This document shows, piece after piece, positions 32,947 through 41,585 of a stretch of DNA of 46,444 nucleotides. The number at the start of each line of letters is the position of its first letter. Within the stretch, counting starts at the first letter, position 1. The DNA is from Phormidium sp. FACHB-1136 (GTDB taxonomy: Bacteria > Cyanobacteriota > Cyanobacteriia > Phormidesmidales > Phormidesmidaceae), in NCBI RefSeq assembly GCF_014697375.1, contig NZ_JACJRS010000046.1, forward strand, positions 1 through 46,444, in the 5' to 3' direction. The notes below the pieces were generated by a model that ran no database searches, was not told the DNA's origin, and was given only the letters and a program-made list of their open reading frames with translations. The translations under genes were made by a program, and so were the position numbers.

Positions 32947-34983
32947 ATGAGCAATTCCACATCTGTCGTGGAAGAATTGTTAACGGCAATTCCCCAGCTT
33001 AGACCTAGACTCTACTTCAAGACATCCCTAACCGCCCTGTCCCACGCCATGGAAGACCATATTTTGGCCGGTGTGGGCGGGGCTCTCGTCGTCGCTAGCT
33101 TTCAGCAGGAGCGGTTTTACCTACAAGAGGCCAGCCGCTATCTGCGCATCGCAGATCTGAGTGATCAGATCTATGTGTTGTCGGCAGCGGGCACCAGCTT
33201 CACTAGCCGATCTGAAAACTACGAAACCATCGCCTTCGAGGCCGAGGATGCCCTGGTTCATGAATGGCATTTAGTGGTGATCAGCGACAACTACCAAGCC
33301 TGTTTGATCTGCCGTGAGCGCCCCGCCCACGACGATTCTGAGCAATCTTCCCTCGATCAAAACCGTCGCTTTGAGGGGATTTGGACTCAGGATCCCTACG
33401 TGACCCAGCGGTCGGCGGACATTTTGCTGGATCGCATTGCCCAATATCGACCCGACATTCTGAACAAGGTGCAGTCGGCTAAGGCCCGTTACCTCTTCCC
33501 CGCCGCTATGCCCTCAGAACGGCTAGATGGCAAGGGTAACCCCGATCCCTTTACCCAGCGGTTGGTGACCTATCTGCAGGCGGGGCAGTACAAGCTGCTG
33601 AAGGCCTACAAAGCCATCGCGGCCCAAGAGCAGCGGGAACGTCTGGTAAATTCCATTACTTCGGTGATTCGGCAGTCTCTCAATGCCACGGAAATCTTTG
33701 AAAAAGCGGCCTCGGAACTGGGGCAAGCCTTGAACGTGTGTCGCTGCCTCATCTACCCCTGTGCCGCCACCGACGCCACCGCGACCATTGAGTATGAGCA
33801 TCGCCAGCCCACGGTGGAGTCGCTGTTGGGGGAAACCTGGCCCCTAGCCACCAGTCCCCTCTTCGACTACGTACAGGATACGAAGGACATTGTCGCTATC
33901 CCCGACACCCACGATCCAGAGTCCCCCTTCCGCTACGAATTGGATGCCATTCGGCTGCTGCTGGATCGGTGGCGGATTCAGTCTTGGCTGATGGCCCCCC
34001 TCACCTACCAGGGCCGACTGGTGGGGATGATTGAGCTCCATCACTGTCAGGCCAACCCCTACGAATGGACGGAGGACGACAAGGAGTTGGTCGATGCCAT
34101 TGCCGCTCAGCTTAGTGTGGCCATCATTCAGGCTGAAGCCTACGCCAACCTGCAAGACCTCAACCGTCAGCTCGAAGCCCTAGATTTGACTCGCGCCAAC
34201 CTGATCGCCATCACCGGACACGAACTGCGCACCCCCCTGTCTACCATTCAGGTTTGCCTAGAGAGCCTGTCTACGGAGCCGGATATGCCTGCTGAACTAC
34301 GCCAGGTGATGATTCAGGCCGCTCTAGAAGATGCGGAACGGATGCGTAAACTGGTGCAGGATTTCCTGACGCTCTCGAAACTAGAAAGCGGACGGGTGGA
34401 GTGGAATATGGAAGCCCTCTCGATCCAGGAATGCGTTGATCTGGCCCTCAGCAGTGTGAACGCCCACAACACGGGTGCCCCGGTGTCCAACATTAAGGTA
34501 AAAATTCCTAAGTCTGCGCCCCTGGTGCGGGCGGATGGAGAATGGCTGGTGGAGGTGCTGGTGAAGTTGCTCGATAACGCGAGTAAGTTTACCCCCGCTG
34601 GTGGCAGAATTACCATCCAGGTGACCCGATCCAGTCCCACCCACCTCCAGGTCACCATCGCTGACACCGGACGAGGCATTGAACCCAGTCGCCTCGATGC
34701 GGTGTTTGATCGGTTCTACCAAGAGGAAGGAGCCCTCCGTCGTACCACTGGCGGCACCGGGCTAGGGTTGGCCATGTGCCGCCAGATTGTTGAGGGACTC
34801 GGCGGCACCATCTGGGCCGACTCGGAGGGCAAGAATAAGGGTAGCCAGTTCCATTTCACGGTGCCCATCGCCCAGGGTAAGGGCGATAGCCGCAGCCGTA
34901 ATTCCCTCGGTAACCGTCATCCCCAGCGAACGGGGCAACCCGCCACGCTTCCTGGCAACCCCTCTGTTTTGCTGGATGATTAA
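32947..34983 (+). CDS. Sensor histidine kinase with DICT and GAF domains
   Basis: A 678-residue, apparently cytoplasmic kinase. Residues about 10-130 fit a DICT domain, a sensory module found in cyanobacterial signalling proteins and often linked to light responses. A GAF domain occupies about 235-400. The dimerisation/phosphoacceptor helix has LIAITGHELRTPLSTI with His425. The ATPase part shows the N box LLDNASKF, the G1 box IADTGRGIEP and the G2 box GGTGLGLAM. The final 40 residues are low complexity. No response regulator gene is adjacent, so the partner is unknown. The GAF lacks an obvious bilin-attachment Cys in the usual context. Confidence 0.9.
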   Translation: MSNSTSVVEELLTAIPQLRPRLYFKTSLTALSHAMEDHILAGVGGALVVASFQQERFYLQEASRYLRIADLSDQIYVLSAAGTSFTSRSENYETIAFEAEDALVHEWHLVVISDNYQACLICRERPAHDDSEQSSLDQNRRFEGIWTQDPYVTQRSADILLDRIAQYRPDILNKVQSAKARYLFPAAMPSERLDGKGNPDPFTQRLVTYLQAGQYKLLKAYKAIAAQEQRERLVNSITSVIRQSLNATEIFEKAASELGQALNVCRCLIYPCAATDATATIEYEHRQPTVESLLGETWPLATSPLFDYVQDTKDIVAIPDTHDPESPFRYELDAIRLLLDRWRIQSWLMAPLTYQGRLVGMIELHHCQANPYEWTEDDKELVDAIAAQLSVAIIQAEAYANLQDLNRQLEALDLTRANLIAITGHELRTPLSTIQVCLESLSTEPDMPAELRQVMIQAALEDAERMRKLVQDFLTLSKLESGRVEWNMEALSIQECVDLALSSVNAHNTGAPVSNIKVKIPKSAPLVRADGEWLVEVLVKLLDNASKFTPAGGRITIQVTRSSPTHLQVTIADTGRGIEPSRLDAVFDRFYQEEGALRRTTGGTGLGLAMCRQIVEGLGGTIWADSEGKNKGSQFHFTVPIAQGKGDSRSRNSLGNRHPQRTGQPATLPGNPSVLLDD

Positions 34984-34989
34984 CCCTCC

Positions 34990-35772
34990 CTAGTCGATGG
35001 TTTCGCCCAGGAACGTGAGCAGCGCCCGCCAGGATTTGCGGTCGGCCCGCCCATCGTAGCGATCCCCCGCTGTCCACACGGTGAAGGCATGGTCTACGCC
35101 GCCGTAGATTTCCATGTCAAAGTCCACATCGGCGGCATCCATTTCAGCGGCCAGTTGGGCCACGTCGGCCATGGGGGCCACGGGGTCGTCGGAGCCATGT
35201 AGAATCAGCACTCGGCCCTGGGTTTGGCGATAGTCTTGGCCTGCGGGGGTTTCAAAGCTGCCGTGGAAGGAGACAAAACCGTCCAAGTCCATCCCCGCAC
35301 GGGCCATTTCTAGCACCGCTGCACCGCCAAAGCAGTAGCCAATTGCCACCACCCGATCCCCATCTACGCCCATCCTCTGCTGGGCCTCGGCCAAACCTGC
35401 CGCGAGACGTGCCCGCATGGTGGCTCGGTCGGCGTAGAGCTTACCGCTTTCGGCTTGGGATTCCTCAGTATTGCGAGGCCGTACCCCTTGACCGTAGAGA
35501 TCCACCGCAAAGGTGGCATAGCCCTGTTCCGCCAGCATTTGGGCACGGCGCATTTCGTAGCTATCCAGCCCGTTCCAATCATGCACCAGCAGCACCAGGG
35601 GTTGGTTGTTGCCAAAGCCTGGGTTAATCGCAAAGTAACCCTCGTAGGGCTGGCCATCGATGGTGTAGACCACAGGTTCCTGCATGATATCGGCCCGAAC
35701 GACTTGGCCAATCCCCAGTACCATCCCCAAGGCCAGCACCGCCGCCAGGGCCATCAGTCCTAATTTTTTCAT
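34990..35772 (-). CDS. Exported dienelactone-hydrolase-family protein
   Basis: A 260-residue alpha/beta hydrolase with a Sec signal peptide (MKKLGLMALAAVLALGMVLG, cleavage probably after RA). Catalytic residues of the family are visible: Cys nucleophile in AIGYCFGGAA, Asp in LHGSDDPVAPM and His in YGGVDHAFTV. Relatives act on dienelactones or other small esters; a periplasmic substrate is unknown. An ideal AGGAGG lies 8 bases before the ATG at 35772, so this start is preferred to the ATG six bases upstream (35778), which is too close. Confidence 0.9.
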   Translation of the reverse strand: MKKLGLMALAAVLALGMVLGIGQVVRADIMQEPVVYTIDGQPYEGYFAINPGFGNNQPLVLLVHDWNGLDSYEMRRAQMLAEQGYATFAVDLYGQGVRPRNTEESQAESGKLYADRATMRARLAAGLAEAQQRMGVDGDRVVAIGYCFGGAAVLEMARAGMDLDGFVSFHGSFETPAGQDYRQTQGRVLILHGSDDPVAPMADVAQLAAEMDAADVDFDMEIYGGVDHAFTVWTAGDRYDGRADRKSWRALLTFLGETID

Positions 35773-35856
35773 GTCCATTTCCTCCTAACCATCGGTCAAC
35801 CCGTTGCCAAGGCATCGCCTGACCCTGGTATCGTAAAGAAGTTTGAATCAAAGTGC

Positions 35857-35886
35857 AAAAAAATCGCCGTGTTGGCTGGCACGGCG
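35857..35886 (-). terminator. Intrinsic terminator on the minus strand
   Basis: Read leftward, CGCCGTG (35886-35880) pairs with CACGGCG (35871-35865), then A and seven T (35863-35857). It is well formed and lies between the divergent genes at 35772 (left) and 35919 (right). It could stop antisense transcription from the WecA-like gene, or act as an attenuator of the hydrolase gene just downstream. Confidence 0.65.
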
Positions 35887-35918
35887 CGACCACGGCCCGG
35901 TTGAGGAGAGGAATCACA

Positions 35919-36074
35919 ATGGATTGGACTGCTGAAGCTGAAGCTCGTCTGAAGGAAATCCCCTTTTTTGTACGTCCCGCTGCCCGCAAGAAAATCGAGA
36001 AATTTGCCCAAGATCAGGGCATCACCCAAATTACCGAAGCAACCTACGAAGCCGCCAAAAAACAATTTGGCTGA
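35919..36074 (+). CDS. Small PCP_red-domain protein
   Basis: A 51-residue protein that consists only of the PCP_red motif found at the C-terminus of light-independent protochlorophyllide reductase subunit B. WTAEAEARLKEIPFFVRPAA with RKKIEKFAQDQG and ITEATYEAAKKQFG is the typical pattern. GAGGAG precedes the ATG by 9 bases. Free-standing versions are common in cyanobacteria; a link to chlorophyll biosynthesis or a DNA/protein-binding helical role is suspected but unproven. Confidence 0.85.
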   Translation: MDWTAEAEARLKEIPFFVRPAARKKIEKFAQDQGITQITEATYEAAKKQFG

Positions 36075-36238
36075 TCCTTCTCTTCGGGACAACCCATCCC
36101 CTGCTTCCCCACACCGGGACGACCCATCACCATAGGGTGGGCACGGCCTACCCTAAACCTACGCCGCTCAACGTGGGAACAGGTGGATCTGTTCGATAGG
36201 GGAATATAGGTCTAATTCGTCGTCAATTCTTCCAGGCC

Positions 36239-37297
36239 TTACCGGGCCTGCTGACGTAGCCGCCATCCGGTATAGCTAAGCAGGGCGGTGGCTCCTAGGG
36301 CGTAGGCCACACCGCTCGGGATGCCCGCAAAGGCTAAGGCAAGGCTACCGGCCCAGAGAGTAAGGACGTAAATAAATAGAACGGTGACTCGGTGAGACAA
36401 TCCGGCCTTGAGAAGACGGTGGTGGAGGTGGCGCTTGTCGGCAATGAAGGGGGAGTTGCCGGAACGCAGGCGATCCAAAATCACCGCAGACATATCGAGG
36501 ATGGGTACCGCCAAAATCAGGTAGGGCAGCAACACAGCGGCGGTGGTGACGGTTTTTACGAGCCCGATAATGCCCACTCCGGCCAGGGTAAAGCCCATAA
36601 AGTAGGCTCCACCATCGCCCATAAAAATTTTGGCGGGATTGAAGTTATAGCGTAGAAAACCCAGGGCACCTCCGGCTAGGGCGGCGGCAATCAGAGCAGC
36701 GGCGGGTTGCCCCATAAACAGGCACACCACCATCATGACCATAGCCGCAATGCCAGACACCCCAGCAGCCAAGCCGTCCAGGCCGTCGATCCAGTTGATG
36801 GCGTTGGCCATGCCCACCAACCAGAAGATGGTGACGGGCAGACTAATCCAGTCTGGTAGGGGAACCAGGCCGTAGGTCGGAATGGTTAAAAAATCGATGC
36901 TGACACCAACATGCCAGGCAATGGTGGCTACGAGGGCTTGCATAATCAGACGGCTGATGGGGGATAGGCCAAACAGATCGTCCATCAAGCCAATCAGGAA
37001 AAAGGCCAAGCCACCAACGGTAACACCCCAAATTTGAAACTCCTGGGGCGGAGCCAGGTATTGGCCGCTGCCGTCCAAGAAGCCCCCCGTGGCCCAGGCT
37101 AGGATCAGAGCGGTGAAGGTGCCGAGGAAAATCGATACGCCGCCCAGTCTCACCATGGGCTGGTTATGGACCTTGCGCCCCCCCGGCAAATCTACCCGAC
37201 CACTTTTCAAGCCAATGCGACGAACAATAGGCGTTGTTAACAGCACAACGGCCATGGAGACCACAAAGGCCAGAAAGTGATACAGATAAAACGGCAT
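36239..37297 (-). CDS. WecA/MraY-family polyprenyl-phosphate N-acetylhexosamine-1-phosphate transferase
   Basis: A 352-residue polytopic membrane enzyme that loads a UDP-amino-sugar phosphate onto undecaprenyl phosphate. Catalytic motifs: LIGLMDDLFGLSPISR (the DD motif), NAINWIDGLDGLAAGVSG, MGDGGAYFMGF and the C-terminal ADKRHLHHRLLKAGLSH. The HHR pattern and DGLDG favour the WecA/TagO/RgpG group over MraY. About ten membrane spans. AGGAG sits five bases before the ATG. The product would start O-antigen, exopolysaccharide or wall glycan synthesis. Confidence 0.92.
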   Translation of the reverse strand: MPFYLYHFLAFVVSMAVVLLTTPIVRRIGLKSGRVDLPGGRKVHNQPMVRLGGVSIFLGTFTALILAWATGGFLDGSGQYLAPPQEFQIWGVTVGGLAFFLIGLMDDLFGLSPISRLIMQALVATIAWHVGVSIDFLTIPTYGLVPLPDWISLPVTIFWLVGMANAINWIDGLDGLAAGVSGIAAMVMMVVCLFMGQPAAALIAAALAGGALGFLRYNFNPAKIFMGDGGAYFMGFTLAGVGIIGLVKTVTTAAVLLPYLILAVPILDMSAVILDRLRSGNSPFIADKRHLHHRLLKAGLSHRVTVLFIYVLTLWAGSLALAFAGIPSGVAYALGATALLSYTGWRLRQQAR

Positions 37298-37573
37298 CTG
37301 AACTCCTCAGGAAGGAAACCTAACAGCGCCAACGAGAGTCTGATTGAATCAAGGGCAGAGCAGCGTTTGGTGAGCGTTACCGGGCCTTAACAATGGCCGG
37401 ACAATTTTTGTTGACGTGATCGGCTAGGTCAGGGCGTAACCAAGCAGTCAACGCCTAGGAGTAACGCCCAAGGGTGAGACTCAGGAAAGGGACAAAAGCC
37501 GAGAACCTAGGAACTTGACTCAGCCCATAGGATAGTTCGACTTTGGCCAGACAAACCAAACTCCATGGAGATT

Positions 37574-37657
37574 ATGACAGATCATGAAGGCTAAACGGAG
37601 TCCATTCTGTCATTACCCCATGGCGTTTGGTCCTAGGGGAGCGACCATTCGCCCCTA
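37574..37657. other. Two inverted repeats in the glyA/wecA-like gap
   Basis: ATGACAGA (37574-37581) and TCTGTCAT (37606-37613) form a dyad. A second hairpin, TAGGGG-A-GCGA/TCGC-CCCTA, lies at 37634-37657, nearer the glyA stop. No T-run follows on the minus strand. The second is the better candidate for ending the glyA transcript. The remainder of 37298-37690 shows no gene. Confidence 0.3.
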
Positions 37658-37690
37658 ACGTGCGCCCCTAGATGGGAGAGATTTTCGGAT

Positions 37691-38974
37691 CTACACCAGG
37701 GCCGGAACCCGACCGCCCAGGTGAGGATAGAGGGGGAAGCGTTCGCACAGGGCCGACACCCGATCCCGACACTGGCTTTCCATGGCCGTATCCTCTGGAT
37801 TCAATAGACGATCCGCAATGATGTCGGCGATGGTGGCGAACTCGTCGCTGCCCAGGCCACGGGTGGTCATGGCGGGGGAACCCAGGCGTAGACCACTGGT
37901 GACAAAGGGAGATTCGGGATCGTAGGGCACCGTGTTCTTGTTGGCGGTGATGTTGACGGTGCTGACTAGCTGGTCGGCCCGCTTGCCAGTCATGGCGATG
38001 GAGCGCAGATCCACCAGCACCAGGTGGTTATCGGTGCCGTTGGAAACCACTTTGAATCCACGAGTTTGCAGTTGAGAGGCCAAGCGCTGGGCGTTTTCAA
38101 TCACCTGGGCAGAGTAGGTCTTAAACTCAGGCCGCAGGGCTTCCCCAAAGGCCACGGCCTTGGCGGCGATGACATGCTCTAGGGGGCCGCCCTGGGTGCC
38201 GGGGAATACCGCTTTGTCAAACTTCTTGCCCAGTTCGGCATCGCGGGTGAGGATCAGTCCGCCACGGGGGCCACGCAGGGTTTTGTGGGTGGTGGTGGTG
38301 ACCACATCGCAGTGGGGCACGGGGTTGGGGTGCAGCCCAGCAGCGACCAATCCAGCAATGTGGGCAATGTCCGCCATTAGATACGCGCCCACTTCGTCGG
38401 CGATGGCGCGGAAGGCTTGGAAATCAATGGTGCGAGGATAGGCGGAATAACCACAGATGATCAGCTTGGGCCGATGCTCTAGGGCCAGGGCGCGAATGCT
38501 GTCAAAGTCGAGCTGCTCGGTGTCGCGGCTAACGCCGTACTGCACCACCTTGAACCACTTACCCGACACATTCACAGGGGACCCGTGGGTAAGGTGCCCA
38601 CCGTGGGACAAATCCATGCCCATGATGGTGTCGCCGGGATTCAGCAGGGCCAGGAACACCGCAAAGTTAGCCTGGGCACCGGAGTGGGGCTGCACGTTGG
38701 CGTGGGCGGCTCCGAAGAGTTCCTTCACGCGGTCGATGGCCAGTTGCTCGGCCTCGTCCACAAAGGTGCAGCCGCCGTAGTAGCGCTTGTTGGGCAACCC
38801 TTCCGCGTATTTGTTGGTGAGCACCGACCCCTGGGCCGCCATCACCGCCGCCGAGGTGAAGTTTTCGCTGGCGATCAGTTCCAGATGATCCCGCTGGCGT
38901 TGCAGTTCGCGCTGCACAATGGTGGCCAACAATGGATCGGATTGAACAAGCAAATCAAAGTTAGTTTCAGGCAC
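37691..38974 (-). CDS. glyA: Serine hydroxymethyltransferase
   Basis: A 427-residue PLP enzyme that interconverts serine and glycine while loading tetrahydrofolate with a one-carbon unit. The PLP lysine is in [15 protein letters not shown]; other landmarks are [24 protein letters not shown] and [13 protein letters not shown]. The start is taken as GTG 38974, giving the usual family N-terminus and length; it has GGGGAG upstream (GGGGAGCCCAACTC). The extension to 39019 is not conserved. Confidence 0.97.
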   Translation of the reverse strand: MPETNFDLLVQSDPLLATIVQRELQRQRDHLELIASENFTSAAVMAAQGSVLTNKYAEGLPNKRYYGGCTFVDEAEQLAIDRVKELFGAAHANVQPHSGAQANFAVFLALLNPGDTIMGMDLSHGGHLTHGSPVNVSGKWFKVVQYGVSRDTEQLDFDSIRALALEHRPKLIICGYSAYPRTIDFQAFRAIADEVGAYLMADIAHIAGLVAAGLHPNPVPHCDVVTTTTHKTLRGPRGGLILTRDAELGKKFDKAVFPGTQGGPLEHVIAAKAVAFGEALRPEFKTYSAQVIENAQRLASQLQTRGFKVVSNGTDNHLVLVDLRSIAMTGKRADQLVSTVNITANKNTVPYDPESPFVTSGLRLGSPAMTTRGLGSDEFATIADIIADRLLNPEDTAMESQCRDRVSALCERFPLYPHLGGRVPALV

Positions 38975-39214
38975 GAGTTGGGCTCCCCGCAAGCATCGAG
39001 ATGGACAGGCGATCCGCACCAGCTCGGTTCCGGTTATGTCCCGGAGTAGGGACTCGCCTAGGAGAGTGGGCCGTTGATTTTAGGGCAACCCAGACCCCAG
39101 GGTCATTGCCAAAACCAAGCCAGAACCGAGTGAGTGCGGCTTTCTATTCTATCCGGGCTGGCCCAACTTTGGGACGAGGCCACCGCCGAGGTCGCCCTAG
39201 CCAAATCGGATTTT

Positions 39215-39245
39215 TCGACATATGTTACGGATTGCAACATATAAT
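39215..39245 (+). promoter_or_regulatory. Candidate crtB promoter
   Basis: A perfect TATAAT at 39240-39245 has TCGACA (39215-39220) at 19-bp spacing. It lies in the 503-bp divergent gap between glyA and crtB, giving a leader of about 225 bases for crtB. The spacing is long, so the call is tentative. I see no gene in the gap. Confidence 0.3.
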
Positions 39246-39477
39246 CAACACAACTAGCCCCCGTGTCTCGTATAGACGCTTGTATCGATGCCACAGCCCG
39301 TTGCCTGTTGCAGCATTTCCCCTCCCTGGCTATGTCCATCGCGAAATGCCGTGTAATCTGGGTCGCCTTGGGCCAATCCTAACTGTTTTTCCCATGTTGG
39401 GTGCAGTTATGAGAGGCTAGTTAAGCAGATACACCTGTGGTCGGTTTGAGATTTACCTTCTCCAGATTGGGACATTG

Positions 39478-40404
39478 ATGCTGCAACTGACTGATTCTCC
39501 CCCACGCCCATCCCTCTCCTCCATCGAGGAAGCCTACGAGCTTTGTCGTCAAGTCACGGCAAAATACTCAAAGACCTTCTACATGGGCACCCTGCTAATG
39601 GCCCCCGCCAAGCGCCGCGCTATTTGGGCTATTTACCTGTGGTGCCGGAGAACCGATGAGCTGGTGGATGGCCCCCAAGCCCAGTTCACCAACGAGAAAA
39701 CCCTCGACCGCTGGGAAGCCCAACTGGAATCGGTGTTTGCAGGTTGTCCCGTCGATGACGAAGACGTGGCCCTGGTGGATACCCTAGAGAAGTTCCCCCT
39801 CGATATCCAGCCCTTCCGGGATATGATTGCGGGCCAACGTATGGACTTGCACCGCAACCGCTACGAGACCTTCCAGGACTTAGAACTCTACTGCTACCGG
39901 GTGGCGGGCACCGTGGGCCTGATGTCTACCACGGTGATGGGTATCGATACAGAACTCTACACCGCCCCCTGGCACCCCAAAGAACCCATTGACCCCACCC
40001 CCCAGGCGGTAGCCCTCGGCATTGCCAACCAGCTCACCAACATTCTGCGGGACGTGGGGGAAGATGCCCGCCGAGGCCGAATTTATCTCCCGCTAGAGGA
40101 TTTAGCCCAGTTCCACTACACCGAAGCCGACCTGATGGCTGGGGTGGTGGATGACCGCTGGCGCGCCCTGATGGCCTTTGAGATCGACCGCGCCCGCCAC
40201 TACTACGCCGAAGCCGAAGCCGGAATTCGCCTGCTCAGCCCCGATGCCCGCTGGCCCGTGTGGGCGGCGTTGGATCTGTATCGCCAAATTCTGGACGTGA
40301 TCGAAGAGAACGGCTACGACGTGTTTACTCGGCGGGCCTACGTGCCTTCCCCTCGCAAGCTGGTGACCTTACCGGGTGCGCTGCTGAAAGCACGGGTTCT
40401 TTAG
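39478..40404 (+). CDS. crtB: Phytoene synthase
   Basis: A 308-residue enzyme joining two geranylgeranyl diphosphates to phytoene, the first committed step to carotenoids (including the OCP pigment). Both Asp-rich motifs are visible: [10 protein letters not shown] and [18 protein letters not shown]. The N-terminal [13 protein letters not shown] and the central [12 protein letters not shown] are typical. ATG 39478 is preferred over an in-frame TTG one codon upstream. The usual cyanobacterial partner pds (crtP) is not adjacent. Confidence 0.97.
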   Translation: MLQLTDSPPRPSLSSIEEAYELCRQVTAKYSKTFYMGTLLMAPAKRRAIWAIYLWCRRTDELVDGPQAQFTNEKTLDRWEAQLESVFAGCPVDDEDVALVDTLEKFPLDIQPFRDMIAGQRMDLHRNRYETFQDLELYCYRVAGTVGLMSTTVMGIDTELYTAPWHPKEPIDPTPQAVALGIANQLTNILRDVGEDARRGRIYLPLEDLAQFHYTEADLMAGVVDDRWRALMAFEIDRARHYYAEAEAGIRLLSPDARWPVWAALDLYRQILDVIEENGYDVFTRRAYVPSPRKLVTLPGALLKARVL

Positions 40405-40519
40405 CGGATTCCAATCACCCCCAGGTGACCCATGGGTGAACGACATGACTTCACGTCATGCTTCCCCTACACAGTCTTTGCAGAGCCTACCCTATCCTAG
40501 GGGGCTAGGGGCAAAGAGC

Positions 40520-41383
40520 TTAGGGACGATAGTCGGTTTCGTTGTAGAGGGCGAGGGCGCTGCGCCAAACCAGGTAGCCGTTGGCATTGAGGTGGAGGCC
40601 ATCGGTAGTGAGGTCGGGGCGGAGGTAACCTTCGCCGTTGACAAAGAGCGGGTAGAGATCGAGGTATTCCACGCCAGATTCGGCAGCGACTTGCTTGAGT
40701 TGGGCATTCACGGCCACAATGCGTTCGGGGGGCAGGGCCAGGAGCCGTTCCCGCCCTTCCCAGGTAGCCGCTGGGCCTCCATGGGGCAGGATGGACTGAA
40801 CCACAATTCTGGCCTGGGGATGTTGGGTGTGTAGATGGTTGACGATGGCCCGCAGATTGTTGACTAGGGTTGCCTCGTCGCCGCCCCAGATGAGATCGTT
40901 GATGCCGATCATAATAAAGGCGGATTCTACCGGGTTGGGGTCGATCAGGGAGAGGCGATGGAGCAGGCCGCTGGAATTTTCCCCGGAAATGGCTTGGTTG
41001 AGCCAGGTTCTGCGCCCCGGTAGCAGGGCGGGGGGAAACCATAGGGAGATGGAGTCGCCCAGCAGCACGGTTTGTCTGGGCAGATCGGCCAAGGCGGCGG
41101 CGTTGGCTTCGGCTTCGAGCAGGGCCACCCATTGTTGGTAGTCGAGGGTACGGCGATCTCCGAGGGTGGGCGGAGCCACGGGGGCAGATTGGCCCTCGGC
41201 GGCAAAGGCATTAGCTGCCGACAACCCCGCATTAGGAGGACGATTAACTTGCCGCAAGAGCACCAGCACCGTGAGGAACAGCAGCCCATTGAGTACCAGG
41301 GACAGCATCACCCACAGGGGGACTTCCCCCAGCCGACGCAGGGCTGAGGTCAAGGGAGAAGGAGGGGAGGAGGGTGAAGCCAC
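40520..41383 (-). CDS. Membrane-anchored SGNH/GDSL hydrolase
   Basis: A 287-residue protein with an N-terminal membrane anchor (about 20-43, PLWVMLSLVLNGLLFLTVLV), so the enzyme faces the periplasm. The SGNH blocks are complete: Ser in VLLGDSISLWF, Gly in NQAISGENSSG, Asn in MIGINDLIWGG, and Asp/His in TTDGLHLNANGY. Likely an esterase or acyl-hydrolase acting on lipids or glycans; the substrate is unknown. It is convergent with crtB and divergent from the FAD oxidoreductase. Confidence 0.92.
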   Translation of the reverse strand: MASPSSPPSPLTSALRRLGEVPLWVMLSLVLNGLLFLTVLVLLRQVNRPPNAGLSAANAFAAEGQSAPVAPPTLGDRRTLDYQQWVALLEAEANAAALADLPRQTVLLGDSISLWFPPALLPGRRTWLNQAISGENSSGLLHRLSLIDPNPVESAFIMIGINDLIWGGDEATLVNNLRAIVNHLHTQHPQARIVVQSILPHGGPAATWEGRERLLALPPERIVAVNAQLKQVAAESGVEYLDLYPLFVNGEGYLRPDLTTDGLHLNANGYLVWRSALALYNETDYRP

Positions 41384-41585
41384 TGCGTTAGGCCATTAGC
41401 ATAGGGAACCACAATCACCGGGGGAAGGCCGAGGCCAGACAGATGCCCCAAAGCCCTAACCCCCGTGGCCCAAATTTTAAGCCCAAATTAGATAGGCATC
41501 TAGCCCGGTCGGAAAGTTCCTGCGTCGTCTTTGAATTTCGTTGTTACCCTTAAGCGAAATCCTGAGTTTTGTTGCCCTTTGGCCC

